Shown here: piece after piece, positions 10,164-19,793 of the stretch
How positions within the stretch are numbered: position 1 is the first letter of the stretch
Layout of the letters: the number at the start of each line of letters is the position of its first letter
DNA from: Saprospirales bacterium GYS_P2D
Lineage (GTDB): Bacteria; Bacteroidota; Bacteroidia; Chitinophagales; Saprospiraceae
DNA: 64,000 nucleotides
Reading direction: 5' to 3'
NCBI GenBank assembly: GCA_009833045.1
Contig: WUUP01000005.1
Span: forward strand, 353,577-417,576
Made by a program: the position numbers and the translations under genes
The notes under the pieces: model-generated
Databases searched by the model: none
What the model saw: only the letters and a program-made list of their open reading frames with translations
What the model was told of the DNA's origin: nothing

Positions 10164-11093
10164 CTATTCATTTTGGAGAAAGTCGATATTTCGCTTGAGA
10201 CCTTTGTATTTGGTCCTCTTGACCGCAGATTTGCTGAATACCCGAGAGAACACTTCTTGGGTTAGCTCAGTCCACTCTCTTTGAGACATTTGCAAGAGTT
10301 TTTCTTTTGGCTCAAAAGCTGGCTCACTGTGTCGAGTAGCAAATCGATTCCAAGGACAGACCTCTTGGCATATGTCACAGCCAAACATCCAGCCTTCCAT
10401 CTGATCTTTAAATTCGGATGGAATAGCTTCTTTCAGTTCGATGGTAAGATAAGAGATACAGCGAGAGCCATCCATGATGTATCCCGAGGGCGATATGGCA
10501 TCAGTAGGGCAGGCGTCTATACAGCGAGTGCATTCGCCACAGTGGTCAGCGGTGGGCTGATCGTAGTCCAGCTCCAGATCACTGATGATCTCAGCTAAAA
10601 AGAAGTAGCTACCCACTTGCTTTGTCAAGAGTAGTGTGTGCTTACCGATCCATCCGAGACCACTACGACGTGCCCAGTCACGCTCCAGCACAGGTGCAGA
10701 GTCGACGAATACTCGACCCTCGATGGGTCGTATCTCCTCCTCAATATATTCGACTAATGCTCGTAGATGATCCTTGACCACATGATGATAGTCCTGACCG
10801 TAGGCGTATTGAGATATTTTGGGAGCATCGGGATCGGATTGTTTATCAGGGTTATGATAGTTGTAGCTGAGGCTGATGACTGACCGGGCACCTGGTACGA
10901 GCTGAGTAGGATCTACACGCTTATCAAAATGATTAGCCATATAATGCATCTCACCATGATGACCGGCATTGAGCCAAGACTCAAGCCTCCGTGCTTCGGG
11001 CTCCATATATTCTGCCTGTGATATACCTATGGATAAAAATCCCAGCTCCTTAGCCTTCTCCTTGATGAGTCGTGTATGGAGCGAGCTGCTCAT
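10164..11093 (-). CDS. queG: Epoxyqueuosine reductase QueG
   Basis: QueG carries out the last step of queuosine synthesis, the cobalamin-dependent reduction of epoxyqueuosine in tRNA. The 309-residue length fits the family. Two [4Fe-4S] clusters are indicated by Cys185, 188, 191 and 195 (CGECTRCIDACP) and by Cys212, 239, 242 and 246 (GCDICQEVCPWN). The DSAPVLER motif contains the catalytic Asp131. The C-terminal EVFSRVFSKSAVKRTKYKGLKRN stretch, seen in part as RTKYKGLKRN, is the usual family ending. The gene begins 10 bases after pcrA ends, suggesting co-transcription. Cytoplasmic. Confidence 0.95.
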   Translation of the reverse strand: MSSSLHTRLIKEKAKELGFLSIGISQAEYMEPEARRLESWLNAGHHGEMHYMANHFDKRVDPTQLVPGARSVISLSYNYHNPDKQSDPDAPKISQYAYGQDYHHVVKDHLRALVEYIEEEIRPIEGRVFVDSAPVLERDWARRSGLGWIGKHTLLLTKQVGSYFFLAEIISDLELDYDQPTADHCGECTRCIDACPTDAISPSGYIMDGSRCISYLTIELKEAIPSEFKDQMEGWMFGCDICQEVCPWNRFATRHSEPAFEPKEKLLQMSQREWTELTQEVFSRVFSKSAVKRTKYKGLKRNIDFLQNE

Positions 11094-11103
11094 TCTGACT
11101 TAT

Positions 11104-13371
11104 TTATTTGAGGATCTGAAGTTTAGCATACTGTAGCATGATGCGTTTTTGGGGACTCTCTGGCACTTGATCAAAGTGAATAGTCGCCACTTGTCGTTCA
11201 TCGATGCTGAGCACTTCTCCCTCACCAAATTTCATATGCATGACTTTCATTCCTTCTTTGATCTCGCTTGGATCATTTGCTACGAAGTCTTTGGCATTAA
11301 TCTTAGGCATTGGCTGTTTCAGCGGCTTGAAGCTACCCAGTACTTTTGGCGTACCGAGTCCTCCGCCTTCTGATTTGCTTTTGATAGGGATCATCGAGTC
11401 CACATTTTCGGGTGGTATCTCCTCGATGAATCTGCTCGGATCGTTAAATCTCATCTGCCCATATTGATACCGACTGTTGGCATAGCTGAGGGTGAGATAC
11501 TCTGCTGCTCTGGTGATGGCTACATAAAATAGGCGTCGCTCCTCATCCAGTTGGTTAGGATCGGATAGAGACATGTACGACGGGAATAGATTTTCCTCAA
11601 GCCCCACTACGAATACAGATTTGAATTCCAGTCCCTTAGCCGCATGGACACTCATCAGGGTCACTACATCGGTATTATCTTTGTCCTCATCCATATCAGT
11701 GATGAGAGCGATATTTTGTAGGTACTTAGCCAGTGATTTATCGGCTATCTCTTCTCCTGGTTCCAGTTCATCATCCTCCACAAACTCCTGCATACCATCC
11801 AGTAGGGCATTGATATTCTCGAGACGGGACATACCTTCCATACTACCATCTCCTTTGAGGAGCTCAGTGATGCCGGACTTCTTAGAGATATACATGGCCG
11901 TCTCGTAGGCATTTGCTTTTTCCGCTTTGGTGCGGAAGTTAGCGATGAGGCGCATGAAGTCTACTAGGACGGTTTTAGCCTTACCTCGCATCTCGACATG
12001 TGGGATACTCTCAAAAATGCTTATGTCATTATCCTCAGCGAATGTCACTAAGGTCTCCAGGCTCTTAGCGCCAAATCCTCGCTTAGGATAATTGATTACT
12101 CTTTTGAATGCCTCATCATCCTTAGGATTGACCGTGAGTCGCATATAGGCCATGAGGTCTTTGATTTCCTTGCGCTGATAGAATGAGAGGCCTCCATAGA
12201 TCCGGTATGGGATATTAAATCTCCTCAGATACTCCTCAAATACTCTCGATTGAGCATTAGTACGATAGAGGATGGCGATCTCGGTATTTTCGATGGAGTG
12301 GCGATTCTTTTGCTCGATGATCATGTCCGCCACTCTTTTGCCTTCTTCGGTATCTGTGAGTGTTTTGATGACTTTGATCTTGTTTTGACCCATACGGTCA
12401 GTCCAGATTTTTTTCTTGATCTGGCGCTGATTGTAGGAGATGACCCCATTCGCTGCATCGACTATGTGCTGCGTGGACCTATAGTTTCGCTCTAGCTTAA
12501 AGGTCTGTACATCAGGGAAGTCTGTCTCAAATTGTAGGATATTTTCTATGGTCGCTCCTCTAAACGAGTAGATACTCTGGGCATCATCACCTACGATACA
12601 GATATTCCGTGGGCTATCCTCATAGTTGACAAATTGTCTCATGATTTCATACTGGAGGAAGTTTGTATCCTGAAACTCATCTACCAGCAGATATCTGAAC
12701 TGGGCCTGATACTTTGCTTTTACATTATTGGGGTTCTGATAGAGTAGTCTGAACATCTGGAGCAACAGATCATCAAAATCCATAGCTCCGGCTCGCAGGC
12801 ATTTCTTGACATACTTATCATATATCATGTGCATGAGCGGCATCCGATTCATGCGATCATAGGTCATGAGTTCTTCATTGACCGCATAGGCTTTAGGAGT
12901 GATGAGATTGCTCTTAGCGGAGGAGATACGAGATCTGACAGCTCCGGGACTATAGACTTTAGTATCGAGCTTCATCTGCTTGAGCACCTCTTTGATGACA
13001 CTTTTAGTATCATCTGTGTCATATATGGTGAAGTCGTTCGGGTAGCCAAGGTGATGTGCCTCTACTCTGAGGATACGAGCAAATAGAGAGTGAAAAGTAC
13101 CTGCCCATACTTTCTGAGCTTTAGGTCCTACTACTTTTTCGATCCGCTCCTTCATTTCTCGAGCTGCCTTATTAGTGAAGGTAAGGGCTAATATCTGCCA
13201 AGGGGCCGCACCGATATTGATCAGATGAGCGATGCGATAGGTCAGGACTCGAGTCTTTCCAGAGCCTGGTCCAGCGATCACCATGACGGGACCTTCTGTG
13301 GTCTCAACTGCAGCACGCTGGATCTCATTTAATTCTTCTAAATAGCTAAAAGTTACTTCGGCACCGTTCAT
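11104..13371 (-). CDS. pcrA: UvrD/PcrA-type superfamily 1A DNA helicase
   Basis: A 3'-5' DNA helicase used in repair and in clearing replication obstacles. The 755 residues contain the Q motif (LNEIQRAAV), Walker A AGPGSGKT (residues 33-40), the LTFTNKAAREMKERI motif Ia, LLVDEFQDTN motif II, GDDAQSIYSFRGA motif III, NYRSTQ motif IV, VTLMSVHAAKGLEF motif V and EERRLFYVAITRA motif VI. The C-terminal tail (GEGEVLSIDERQVATIHFD) is the Tudor-like domain of PcrA proteins that contacts RNA polymerase. First gene of a probable minus-strand unit with queG. Naming it PcrA rather than UvrD rests on the tail. Confidence 0.93.
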   Translation of the reverse strand: MNGAEVTFSYLEELNEIQRAAVETTEGPVMVIAGPGSGKTRVLTYRIAHLINIGAAPWQILALTFTNKAAREMKERIEKVVGPKAQKVWAGTFHSLFARILRVEAHHLGYPNDFTIYDTDDTKSVIKEVLKQMKLDTKVYSPGAVRSRISSAKSNLITPKAYAVNEELMTYDRMNRMPLMHMIYDKYVKKCLRAGAMDFDDLLLQMFRLLYQNPNNVKAKYQAQFRYLLVDEFQDTNFLQYEIMRQFVNYEDSPRNICIVGDDAQSIYSFRGATIENILQFETDFPDVQTFKLERNYRSTQHIVDAANGVISYNQRQIKKKIWTDRMGQNKIKVIKTLTDTEEGKRVADMIIEQKNRHSIENTEIAILYRTNAQSRVFEEYLRRFNIPYRIYGGLSFYQRKEIKDLMAYMRLTVNPKDDEAFKRVINYPKRGFGAKSLETLVTFAEDNDISIFESIPHVEMRGKAKTVLVDFMRLIANFRTKAEKANAYETAMYISKKSGITELLKGDGSMEGMSRLENINALLDGMQEFVEDDELEPGEEIADKSLAKYLQNIALITDMDEDKDNTDVVTLMSVHAAKGLEFKSVFVVGLEENLFPSYMSLSDPNQLDEERRLFYVAITRAAEYLTLSYANSRYQYGQMRFNDPSRFIEEIPPENVDSMIPIKSKSEGGGLGTPKVLGSFKPLKQPMPKINAKDFVANDPSEIKEGMKVMHMKFGEGEVLSIDERQVATIHFDQVPESPQKRIMLQYAKLQILK

Positions 13372-13457
13372 CTCAGAGAGTTCTAATTCGACTTATTAAT
13401 ACAAGAGGACAAAGGTCGTGAACTTAGAGATATAATGCGAATTTTAATAATATATAC

Positions 13458-14105
13458 CTATGAGATCATCGAGGTCAGTGATTGGTTTAGTTTGTTCATT
13501 TTCTTTTGATAAGACAGTACCTCTGTGATATTTGGATAAAAATAGTATCCCCATAAACCACTGCTGATCGCATAGGCTAATCCCAATGTGACGATCTCAG
13601 AGCCAAAAATGAATCCTGACATAATCTGGGCAAATGAGTAGGTGAGCAGTGCTGGAAAAAATAGCAAGTAGAAGCCAATACACCAGAATAGCCTATTAGA
13701 CTTCAGCATTAGATTATCCCAAGTGTATTGGAGTTTCTTCTGAAGAAATTGATGATTTGTATTTTTTTCTGAGATGGGATTTGATCGTAGCCTTGAGAGC
13801 GCTTTATGCTTGAGTGTCATCTGTGCTGCTATAAAGTAGCACAGTATCAATATCAAGTATATAAATGACAAACCTATCCCATGACTGATACTATGTATGA
13901 AGAGGATAATGACTAAGGGAACTGTCAAAATAGCATAGTTGAGCTGAATCAGCCGCTGAGTATAGAGCGGTCTGATGATTGTTATGAGATAGTTGATTTC
14001 CTCTTGGAGGGAATGAGAGGGGATCTCTGAGGGCAGCGGACTTTTAGTAGATCCACTTTGGCGAATCAGTTCGTGATATCGAGATTTTCGATGTATTAGG
14101 TCCAT
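13458..14105 (-). CDS. Membrane protein of unknown function
   Basis: A 215-residue protein that I do not recognise. It has a charged N-terminal third (residues 1-50), then two close membrane helices (about 58-75 and 79-95), a Lys/Arg-rich cytoplasmic-type loop (100-130) and two more helices (about 139-160 and 168-188), ending in a polar tail. No catalytic motif is visible. It lies alone between pcrA (86 bases away, same strand) and the atpC terminator, so it is probably expressed on its own or with pcrA. The two-plus-two helix layout is common in small uncharacterised Bacteroidota membrane proteins. Confidence 0.55.
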   Translation of the reverse strand: MDLIHRKSRYHELIRQSGSTKSPLPSEIPSHSLQEEINYLITIIRPLYTQRLIQLNYAILTVPLVIILFIHSISHGIGLSFIYLILILCYFIAAQMTLKHKALSRLRSNPISEKNTNHQFLQKKLQYTWDNLMLKSNRLFWCIGFYLLFFPALLTYSFAQIMSGFIFGSEIVTLGLAYAISSGLWGYYFYPNITEVLSYQKKMNKLNQSLTSMIS

Positions 14106-14183
14106 GAGGCGATCCGATTTGACACTTTGGCTATTACCGAAAAATCTGAAACACCCTCAAAATAATGTCGAGTATATATAAAA

Positions 14184-14210
14184 ATAAAGCCCTCATTTAG
14201 AGGGCTTTAT
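14184..14210 (-). terminator. Intrinsic terminator of atpD-atpC
   Basis: An 11-bp stem (ATAAAGCCCTC at 14184-14194 with GAGGGCTTTAT at 14200-14210) closes a 5-base loop. Read on the minus strand it is followed by a T-rich run (14171-14183). It lies 9 bases beyond the atpC stop. Confidence 0.9.
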
Positions 14211-14218
14211 GTATTGTC

Positions 14219-14470
14219 TTATAGTTCTTGTAGGCCTCTGACTAAGAGGGATACTTCATCATTGAATACTTCTACAAATCCTCTCTCTATAGAGTATGTA
14301 GAAGTGGATCCTTGAGCGTCTATGACTCTCACAGGACCCTCCGACAGAGAAGATACGATGGCGGCATGACCCTTGAGTATCTCAAATTGGCCATTCATGC
14401 CAGGTACTTTCACAGAGGTGATAGGACCGTTATATACTTCTTTTTCTGGAGTGAGAATTGTTAAATTCAA
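14219..14470 (-). CDS. atpC: F1 ATP synthase epsilon subunit
   Basis: The 83-residue protein is the epsilon subunit of the F1 rotor stalk, joining gamma to the c-ring. It has the N-terminal beta-sandwich signature (MNLTILTPEKEVYNGPITSVKVPG, seen in part as LTPEKEVYNG, and GQFEILKGHAAIV). It lacks the C-terminal helical hairpin of the roughly 135-residue enterobacterial form; short epsilons are usual in Bacteroidota, so this is not a truncation. It lies 31 bases after atpD on the minus strand. The remaining ATP synthase genes (atpA, G, H, F, E, B) are not here, so beta-epsilon form a separate locus, as in many Bacteroidota. Confidence 0.95.
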   Translation of the reverse strand: MNLTILTPEKEVYNGPITSVKVPGMNGQFEILKGHAAIVSSLSEGPVRVIDAQGSTSTYSIERGFVEVFNDEVSLLVRGLQEL

Positions 14471-14501
14471 AACGTCTTATTTATTCGTGATGAAAATATC
14501 G

Positions 14502-16019
<1,518 letters not shown>

Positions 16020-16034
16020 CTATTGTATGCGTTT

Positions 16035-16054
16035 CAAAATTTGGCGCAAAGATA
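16035..16054 (-). promoter_or_regulatory. Probable atpD promoter -7 element with GCGCC extension
   Basis: On the minus strand this reads TATCTTTG (16054 to 16047), a perfect match to the Bacteroidota TAnnTTTG box, followed by CGCCAAATTTTG. No clear -33 TTG is seen at the right distance. The 16-base block TTTGCGCCAAATTTTG also occurs just upstream of the gene at 22402. The start point would be about 25 bases before atpD. Confidence 0.55.
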
Positions 16055-16199
16055 GGTTTATTATCTATTGTATAGAAACCAGCGCTCTTGATTTTATTGA
16101 CCGGATTTATATTTGGCGCATTTTAGATACTGCCATCACAAAATTGGCAAACTACACTTTCACTTATATCTGTCCGTATTATTGGCTGGTCTAGTAGTA

Positions 16200-16976
16200 T
16201 TATTCTTGTTCTGTGATGGGTGCCGGAGCTTCAGCTGGCACGATGACAAAGCTATTTATATTAATTCCAGCTCGTATACTGATCTCCTGAGCATTGATGA
16301 GCTCTAAAAGGGATAAGAAGGTGATGATGCAATGCAATCGGTCTCTCAGGCTTGTGAAAATATCTTCAAAAGATGATTGGCTCTTTGTTCTGATCCTGTC
16401 TATGATGTATTCCTTTTGCTCCTCAAGTGTATAATTGTAGCGATATACCAGATGGCGTGGTTTTTTGTTTCTGATTTCCATCTGTCGCATGACATTTTCA
16501 AAGCTCTTGAAAAGTTTGAATAGGGTTAGTGACTCCAGCTCCACATCTACCAGCGCTTTATTGGCTATTGTTTTTAGTTCTTTTTTATTGTTTCCTCGAG
16601 GAGAAAGGTGGGTCCTCGCCTCCTCCATGTCGGCCATATTGCTCAGGATATCTTTAAATCTTTTGTACTCTATGAGTTTTCGAGCGAGCTCTTCTCGAGG
16701 ATCGACTTCTTCTCCTTCGTCATTCAGCTCTGGACGTGGGATTAGGAGCTTAGCCTTGATACGCATCAGGGAGGCTGCTACGAGGATGAACTCGCTGGCA
16801 ACATCAATATTGAGAATCTCCAGTTGACGGATATACGCTAAGAAATCTTCAGTGATCTTGGATATTGGGATATCCATTATGTCCAATTCATCTCGCTCGA
16901 TGAAAAAAAGTAACAGGTCGAATGGCCCTTCGAACTGTTTAATCTTAATCGTGTAGCTATCTTGGTCCTGAATCAT
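16200..16976 (-). CDS. scpA: Segregation and condensation protein A
   Basis: ScpA is the kleisin that bridges SMC heads in the bacterial condensin complex and acts in chromosome compaction and segregation. The 258-residue length and the N-terminal block (IKQFEGPFDLLLFFIERDELDIMDIPI, seen in part as FEGPFDLLLFFIERDELD) are diagnostic, followed by DFLAYIRQLEILNIDVASEFILVAASLM-type helices and a C-terminal winged-helix region. No scpB or smc lies nearby. It is divergent from the methyltransferase gene at 17039, with 62 bases between starts. Confidence 0.95.
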   Translation of the reverse strand: MIQDQDSYTIKIKQFEGPFDLLLFFIERDELDIMDIPISKITEDFLAYIRQLEILNIDVASEFILVAASLMRIKAKLLIPRPELNDEGEEVDPREELARKLIEYKRFKDILSNMADMEEARTHLSPRGNNKKELKTIANKALVDVELESLTLFKLFKSFENVMRQMEIRNKKPRHLVYRYNYTLEEQKEYIIDRIRTKSQSSFEDIFTSLRDRLHCIITFLSLLELINAQEISIRAGININSFVIVPAEAPAPITEQE

Positions 16977-17038
16977 CAGATCACAAAGATAATCTTATGT
17001 GATAAGTCTATCTGAAAATGTCATAATCTATAACATAT

Positions 17039-17737
17039 ATGCCATCACTATATCTAATACCACTGCCTATCGAGACTGAATCCATCGACCATATACCCCC
17101 TGTGACGAGAGAGCGTATCGCAGCCTTGGATCACTTCGTAGTAGAGCGAGCAAGGACGGCCAGACGATACATCAGAAAGCTGCATAGAGACTATGATCTC
17201 GATGCAGCAGAGTTCTTAGAGCTGGACAAAAAGGACGATAAACGGAATAGGGTAAATTTATCCTCTTGGCTTGAGGAGAGGGTGGATATAGGATTGATGA
17301 GTGAGTCGGGTGTGCCTTGTGTGGCGGACCCTGGTCATATGATCGTCGACCAAGCACGTCGCTCTGGCTACGATATCGTGCCATTGACAGGGCCTACGTC
17401 TATTATTTTGTCGTTGATGGCTTCAGGATTAGCTGGACAGCAGTTTACTTTTCATGGATATCTACCGATCAAGGAGCCCGCATTAAAACCGAAACTAATA
17501 GCAATGGAGAAGTCAGCAATGAACGAAAACTATACCCAGATATTCATCGAGACGCCCTATCGAAATAACCAAATGCTAAGTCATCTAAAAAAGCATCTAT
17601 CCAAGAATACGAAAGTATGTGTGGCACGAAATGTCACCGGATCCTCAGAGGAAATAATAACTCTGACCGTGGCGGAGTGGTCCAAAAGAAATATCGATCT
17701 GCCCAAAGAACCTGTCATTTTCTTAATAGGCAAATAA
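17039..17737 (+). CDS. RsmI-like SAM-dependent methyltransferase (tetrapyrrole methylase fold)
   Basis: The 232-residue protein starts with LYLIPLPI and contains SGVPCVADPGHMIVDQAR and the PLTGPTSIILSLMASGL segment, all typical of the tetrapyrrole-methylase-fold group that includes RsmI, the 16S rRNA 2'-O-methyltransferase for C1402. This is the shorter Bacteroidota branch, so rRNA modification is likely but the exact target is inferred. It is divergent from scpA and followed 4 bases later by a hairpin (17741-17770). Confidence 0.82.
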   Translation: MPSLYLIPLPIETESIDHIPPVTRERIAALDHFVVERARTARRYIRKLHRDYDLDAAEFLELDKKDDKRNRVNLSSWLEERVDIGLMSESGVPCVADPGHMIVDQARRSGYDIVPLTGPTSIILSLMASGLAGQQFTFHGYLPIKEPALKPKLIAMEKSAMNENYTQIFIETPYRNNQMLSHLKKHLSKNTKVCVARNVTGSSEEIITLTVAEWSKRNIDLPKEPVIFLIGK

Positions 17738-17740
17738 ATA

Positions 17741-17770
17741 AAGGGGTTATGAAACCACCCATAACCCCTT
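17741..17770 (+). terminator. Hairpin after the methyltransferase gene, probable terminator
   Basis: A perfect 10-bp stem, AAGGGGTTAT (17741-17750) with ATAACCCCTT (17761-17770), encloses a 10-base loop starting 4 bases after the stop codon. There is no T-run on the plus strand, while on the minus strand a T-rich stretch (17730-17740) follows. It may therefore end transcription poorly in the plus direction or serve RNA stability. Confidence 0.5.
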
Positions 17771-17818
17771 AGTAAACACCCTTTACAAAAAAATATTCTT
17801 ACATATATCTTACCGCAT

Positions 17819-17882
17819 CTGAGGTGAAAAGGGTTAATCAAGGGTCAAAACAAAAAAGTTATGACCCTTGTAAAAACCTCAG
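17819..17882 (+). other. Nested two-stem RNA-like element in a 498-base gap
   Basis: An outer stem CTGAGGT (17819-17825) with ACCTCAG (17876-17882) encloses an inner 9-bp stem CAAGGGTCA (17839-17847) with TGACCCTTG (17862-17870) and a 14-base A-rich loop. The internal loop is 13 and 5 bases. It lies in the gap 17738-18235 and is followed by a T-rich stretch from 17888. It could be a terminator of unusual form, a small RNA or a 5' regulatory element for the gene at 18236. The rest of the gap (17883-18235) is AT-rich with no gene seen; TTGACAG occurs twice (near 18153 and 18183). Confidence 0.4.
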
Positions 17883-18235
17883 TGTGTGTATTTTTTATAG
17901 TCCTGTTGTGTCGTTACCTATTATCATGATCTTTGTTTTTTTATGATGTCATAAATGTACAATGATCATATGGTTAGATAATGAGACACTAAATCCAAAT
18001 ATTAGACATCCCAATGCAATCTAAAACTGATACGAGAATTCTTTAAACCTCTGTTATAGAAATAGTTATGTGCTTTATAAGTCTAATAATTTGGCTAACC
18101 ACTATAGATTTTTTAATCTTTCATAAATTTAAACCTAAATACTTTTGAATTCCTTGACAGAAAGTACGCTATTTAGACATTGTTTGACAGCCTTTTATTG
18201 ATGTGTAATTCACTAAACTATTGAAAATCAATTAG

Positions 18236-19765
18236 ATGTATGTTATCTATGAAAGGGTAAGGGCTCTTGTTAAGTTTTTGAATGTTGATACAGTAATATC
18301 TCAAAATCAGTTTTCAAATAAGCAGGTCGAATTTATCAAGTATCTTAATGACAACACTGATGCTTCCTACATTGAGGCGCTTCATTTCTTTTATGGAGGT
18401 AATAAGAAGGAGTCCTTCAATCGTTTTTTGAATAGGATAGAATCTATAGTGATTAACGGAGGCTTGTTAGCTAATTCTATTGTGAGCCTTAAAGGAGAAG
18501 CGTTTTATAAATCAATTTCGACATATAAAAGTTACGCTTCTCTTCAAATTATTAGAGAGTCAGGAAACGAAAAACTCTATGTCCATTATGCGGAGAAAAT
18601 ATTAAGAAGGGCAATTACTAACCAAATGCTTGATTTGGTAATGATCCTTAGTAGCCAATTGGAGTTTCATTATTCATTTATAGAAATAGACACTGTAAAA
18701 GAGGAAAAATACAGGTTACTTAAAAACTCTACCACCTCTACATTAACAGTAATAAATGAGCTTTCATTGATTTATTATAAACTCGGGCAACTAATAGTTT
18801 CTGGAAAGTCAGTTCGGTTAATTGATGTAACAGAGGAATACATATGTAAATTACAGAAGGCCAAGAAACTGATTAATTATAATACTCCATTTACTGTAGC
18901 CCAGAGAATCTATGCGAGTTTATCATATTATTTTCTATTGACGCAAGAATACTCAAAGATGTATGTCGTCTCTAAAGAAAGTTATGAATACTTCAAGATA
19001 AATTTTCCTGATAGAGCTCTTCAGCACTTTCTATTCCGGTTACGTATGGCAGTTGCGAAGATTTTTATGTCTGATTATAATGGGGCTCGGAGGCTTATGA
19101 ATGAAGTCCTCGAGATGAATCCATCGCCAGGATTATTACACTGGAACTCCGCATACTCATACGCTTTTGTTTTAGAGATGCTGACCAAAAACTATCAAGA
19201 TGCCACAGACATTCTGATAGACATGGTCACAGAGCCAAAGTTGAATAACCTCGAAGATATCTGGATACAGCAGTGGCGTATACGCTCGGCCTATATCCAT
19301 TTTTTAGCAAAGATCGGACTGGTGGATCTCGAGCGTATCGGTAAAAAACGAGTGCCTAATTTCAGATTGGGCAGATTTCTCAATGAGGTACCCACCTATT
19401 CTAAGGATAAGCGAGGACTTAATATTAGTATCATAATAGCACAGTTTCTCATATTGCTGGCTGATCGAAAATTTGGGCAGATATACGATCGGATCGATGC
19501 GCTGAGTAAGTATAGCTACCGTCACCTGAAAAATGATGATAAGCTGCGATCCAATTGTTTTATCAGGATGCTGCTCTCTTTGGCGAAAGCCGAATTTAAC
19601 CCTGTACGTGCACAGCGATATGCGGAGAAGTATGTTGAAAAGCTCAAGACTACAGAGATGAATCTCAATGAATACAGCACCGAGATCGAGATCATCCCAT
19701 ACGAGGATCTCTGGGAGATTATCTTACAATTAGTTGATCAAAAAAAGAAGGTCAATTTAACATAG
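18236..19765 (+). CDS. Helical-repeat protein of unknown function
   Basis: A 509-residue protein that I do not recognise. It has no signal peptide and no membrane helix, and is largely alpha-helical, with spaced aromatic and small residues (YNGARRLMNEVLEMNPSPG, NYQDATDILIDMVTEP) suggesting degenerate TPR-like repeats. The C-terminal part ends in a charged tail (DQKKKVNLT). The first half (to about 19080) is AT-rich with unusual codons, whereas the second half uses codons like its neighbours: one 60-base line near 18301 is about 30% G+C and one near 19261 about 47%. The gene follows a long AT-rich gap and ends 28 bases before the GH3-family gene. A scaffold or regulatory role is possible but not supported directly. 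Confidence 0.6.
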   Translation: MYVIYERVRALVKFLNVDTVISQNQFSNKQVEFIKYLNDNTDASYIEALHFFYGGNKKESFNRFLNRIESIVINGGLLANSIVSLKGEAFYKSISTYKSYASLQIIRESGNEKLYVHYAEKILRRAITNQMLDLVMILSSQLEFHYSFIEIDTVKEEKYRLLKNSTTSTLTVINELSLIYYKLGQLIVSGKSVRLIDVTEEYICKLQKAKKLINYNTPFTVAQRIYASLSYYFLLTQEYSKMYVVSKESYEYFKINFPDRALQHFLFRLRMAVAKIFMSDYNGARRLMNEVLEMNPSPGLLHWNSAYSYAFVLEMLTKNYQDATDILIDMVTEPKLNNLEDIWIQQWRIRSAYIHFLAKIGLVDLERIGKKRVPNFRLGRFLNEVPTYSKDKRGLNISIIIAQFLILLADRKFGQIYDRIDALSKYSYRHLKNDDKLRSNCFIRMLLSLAKAEFNPVRAQRYAEKYVEKLKTTEMNLNEYSTEIEIIPYEDLWEIILQLVDQKKKVNLT

Positions 19766-19793
19766 ATACGGCATCTTTGTCATCTAAGAGATC

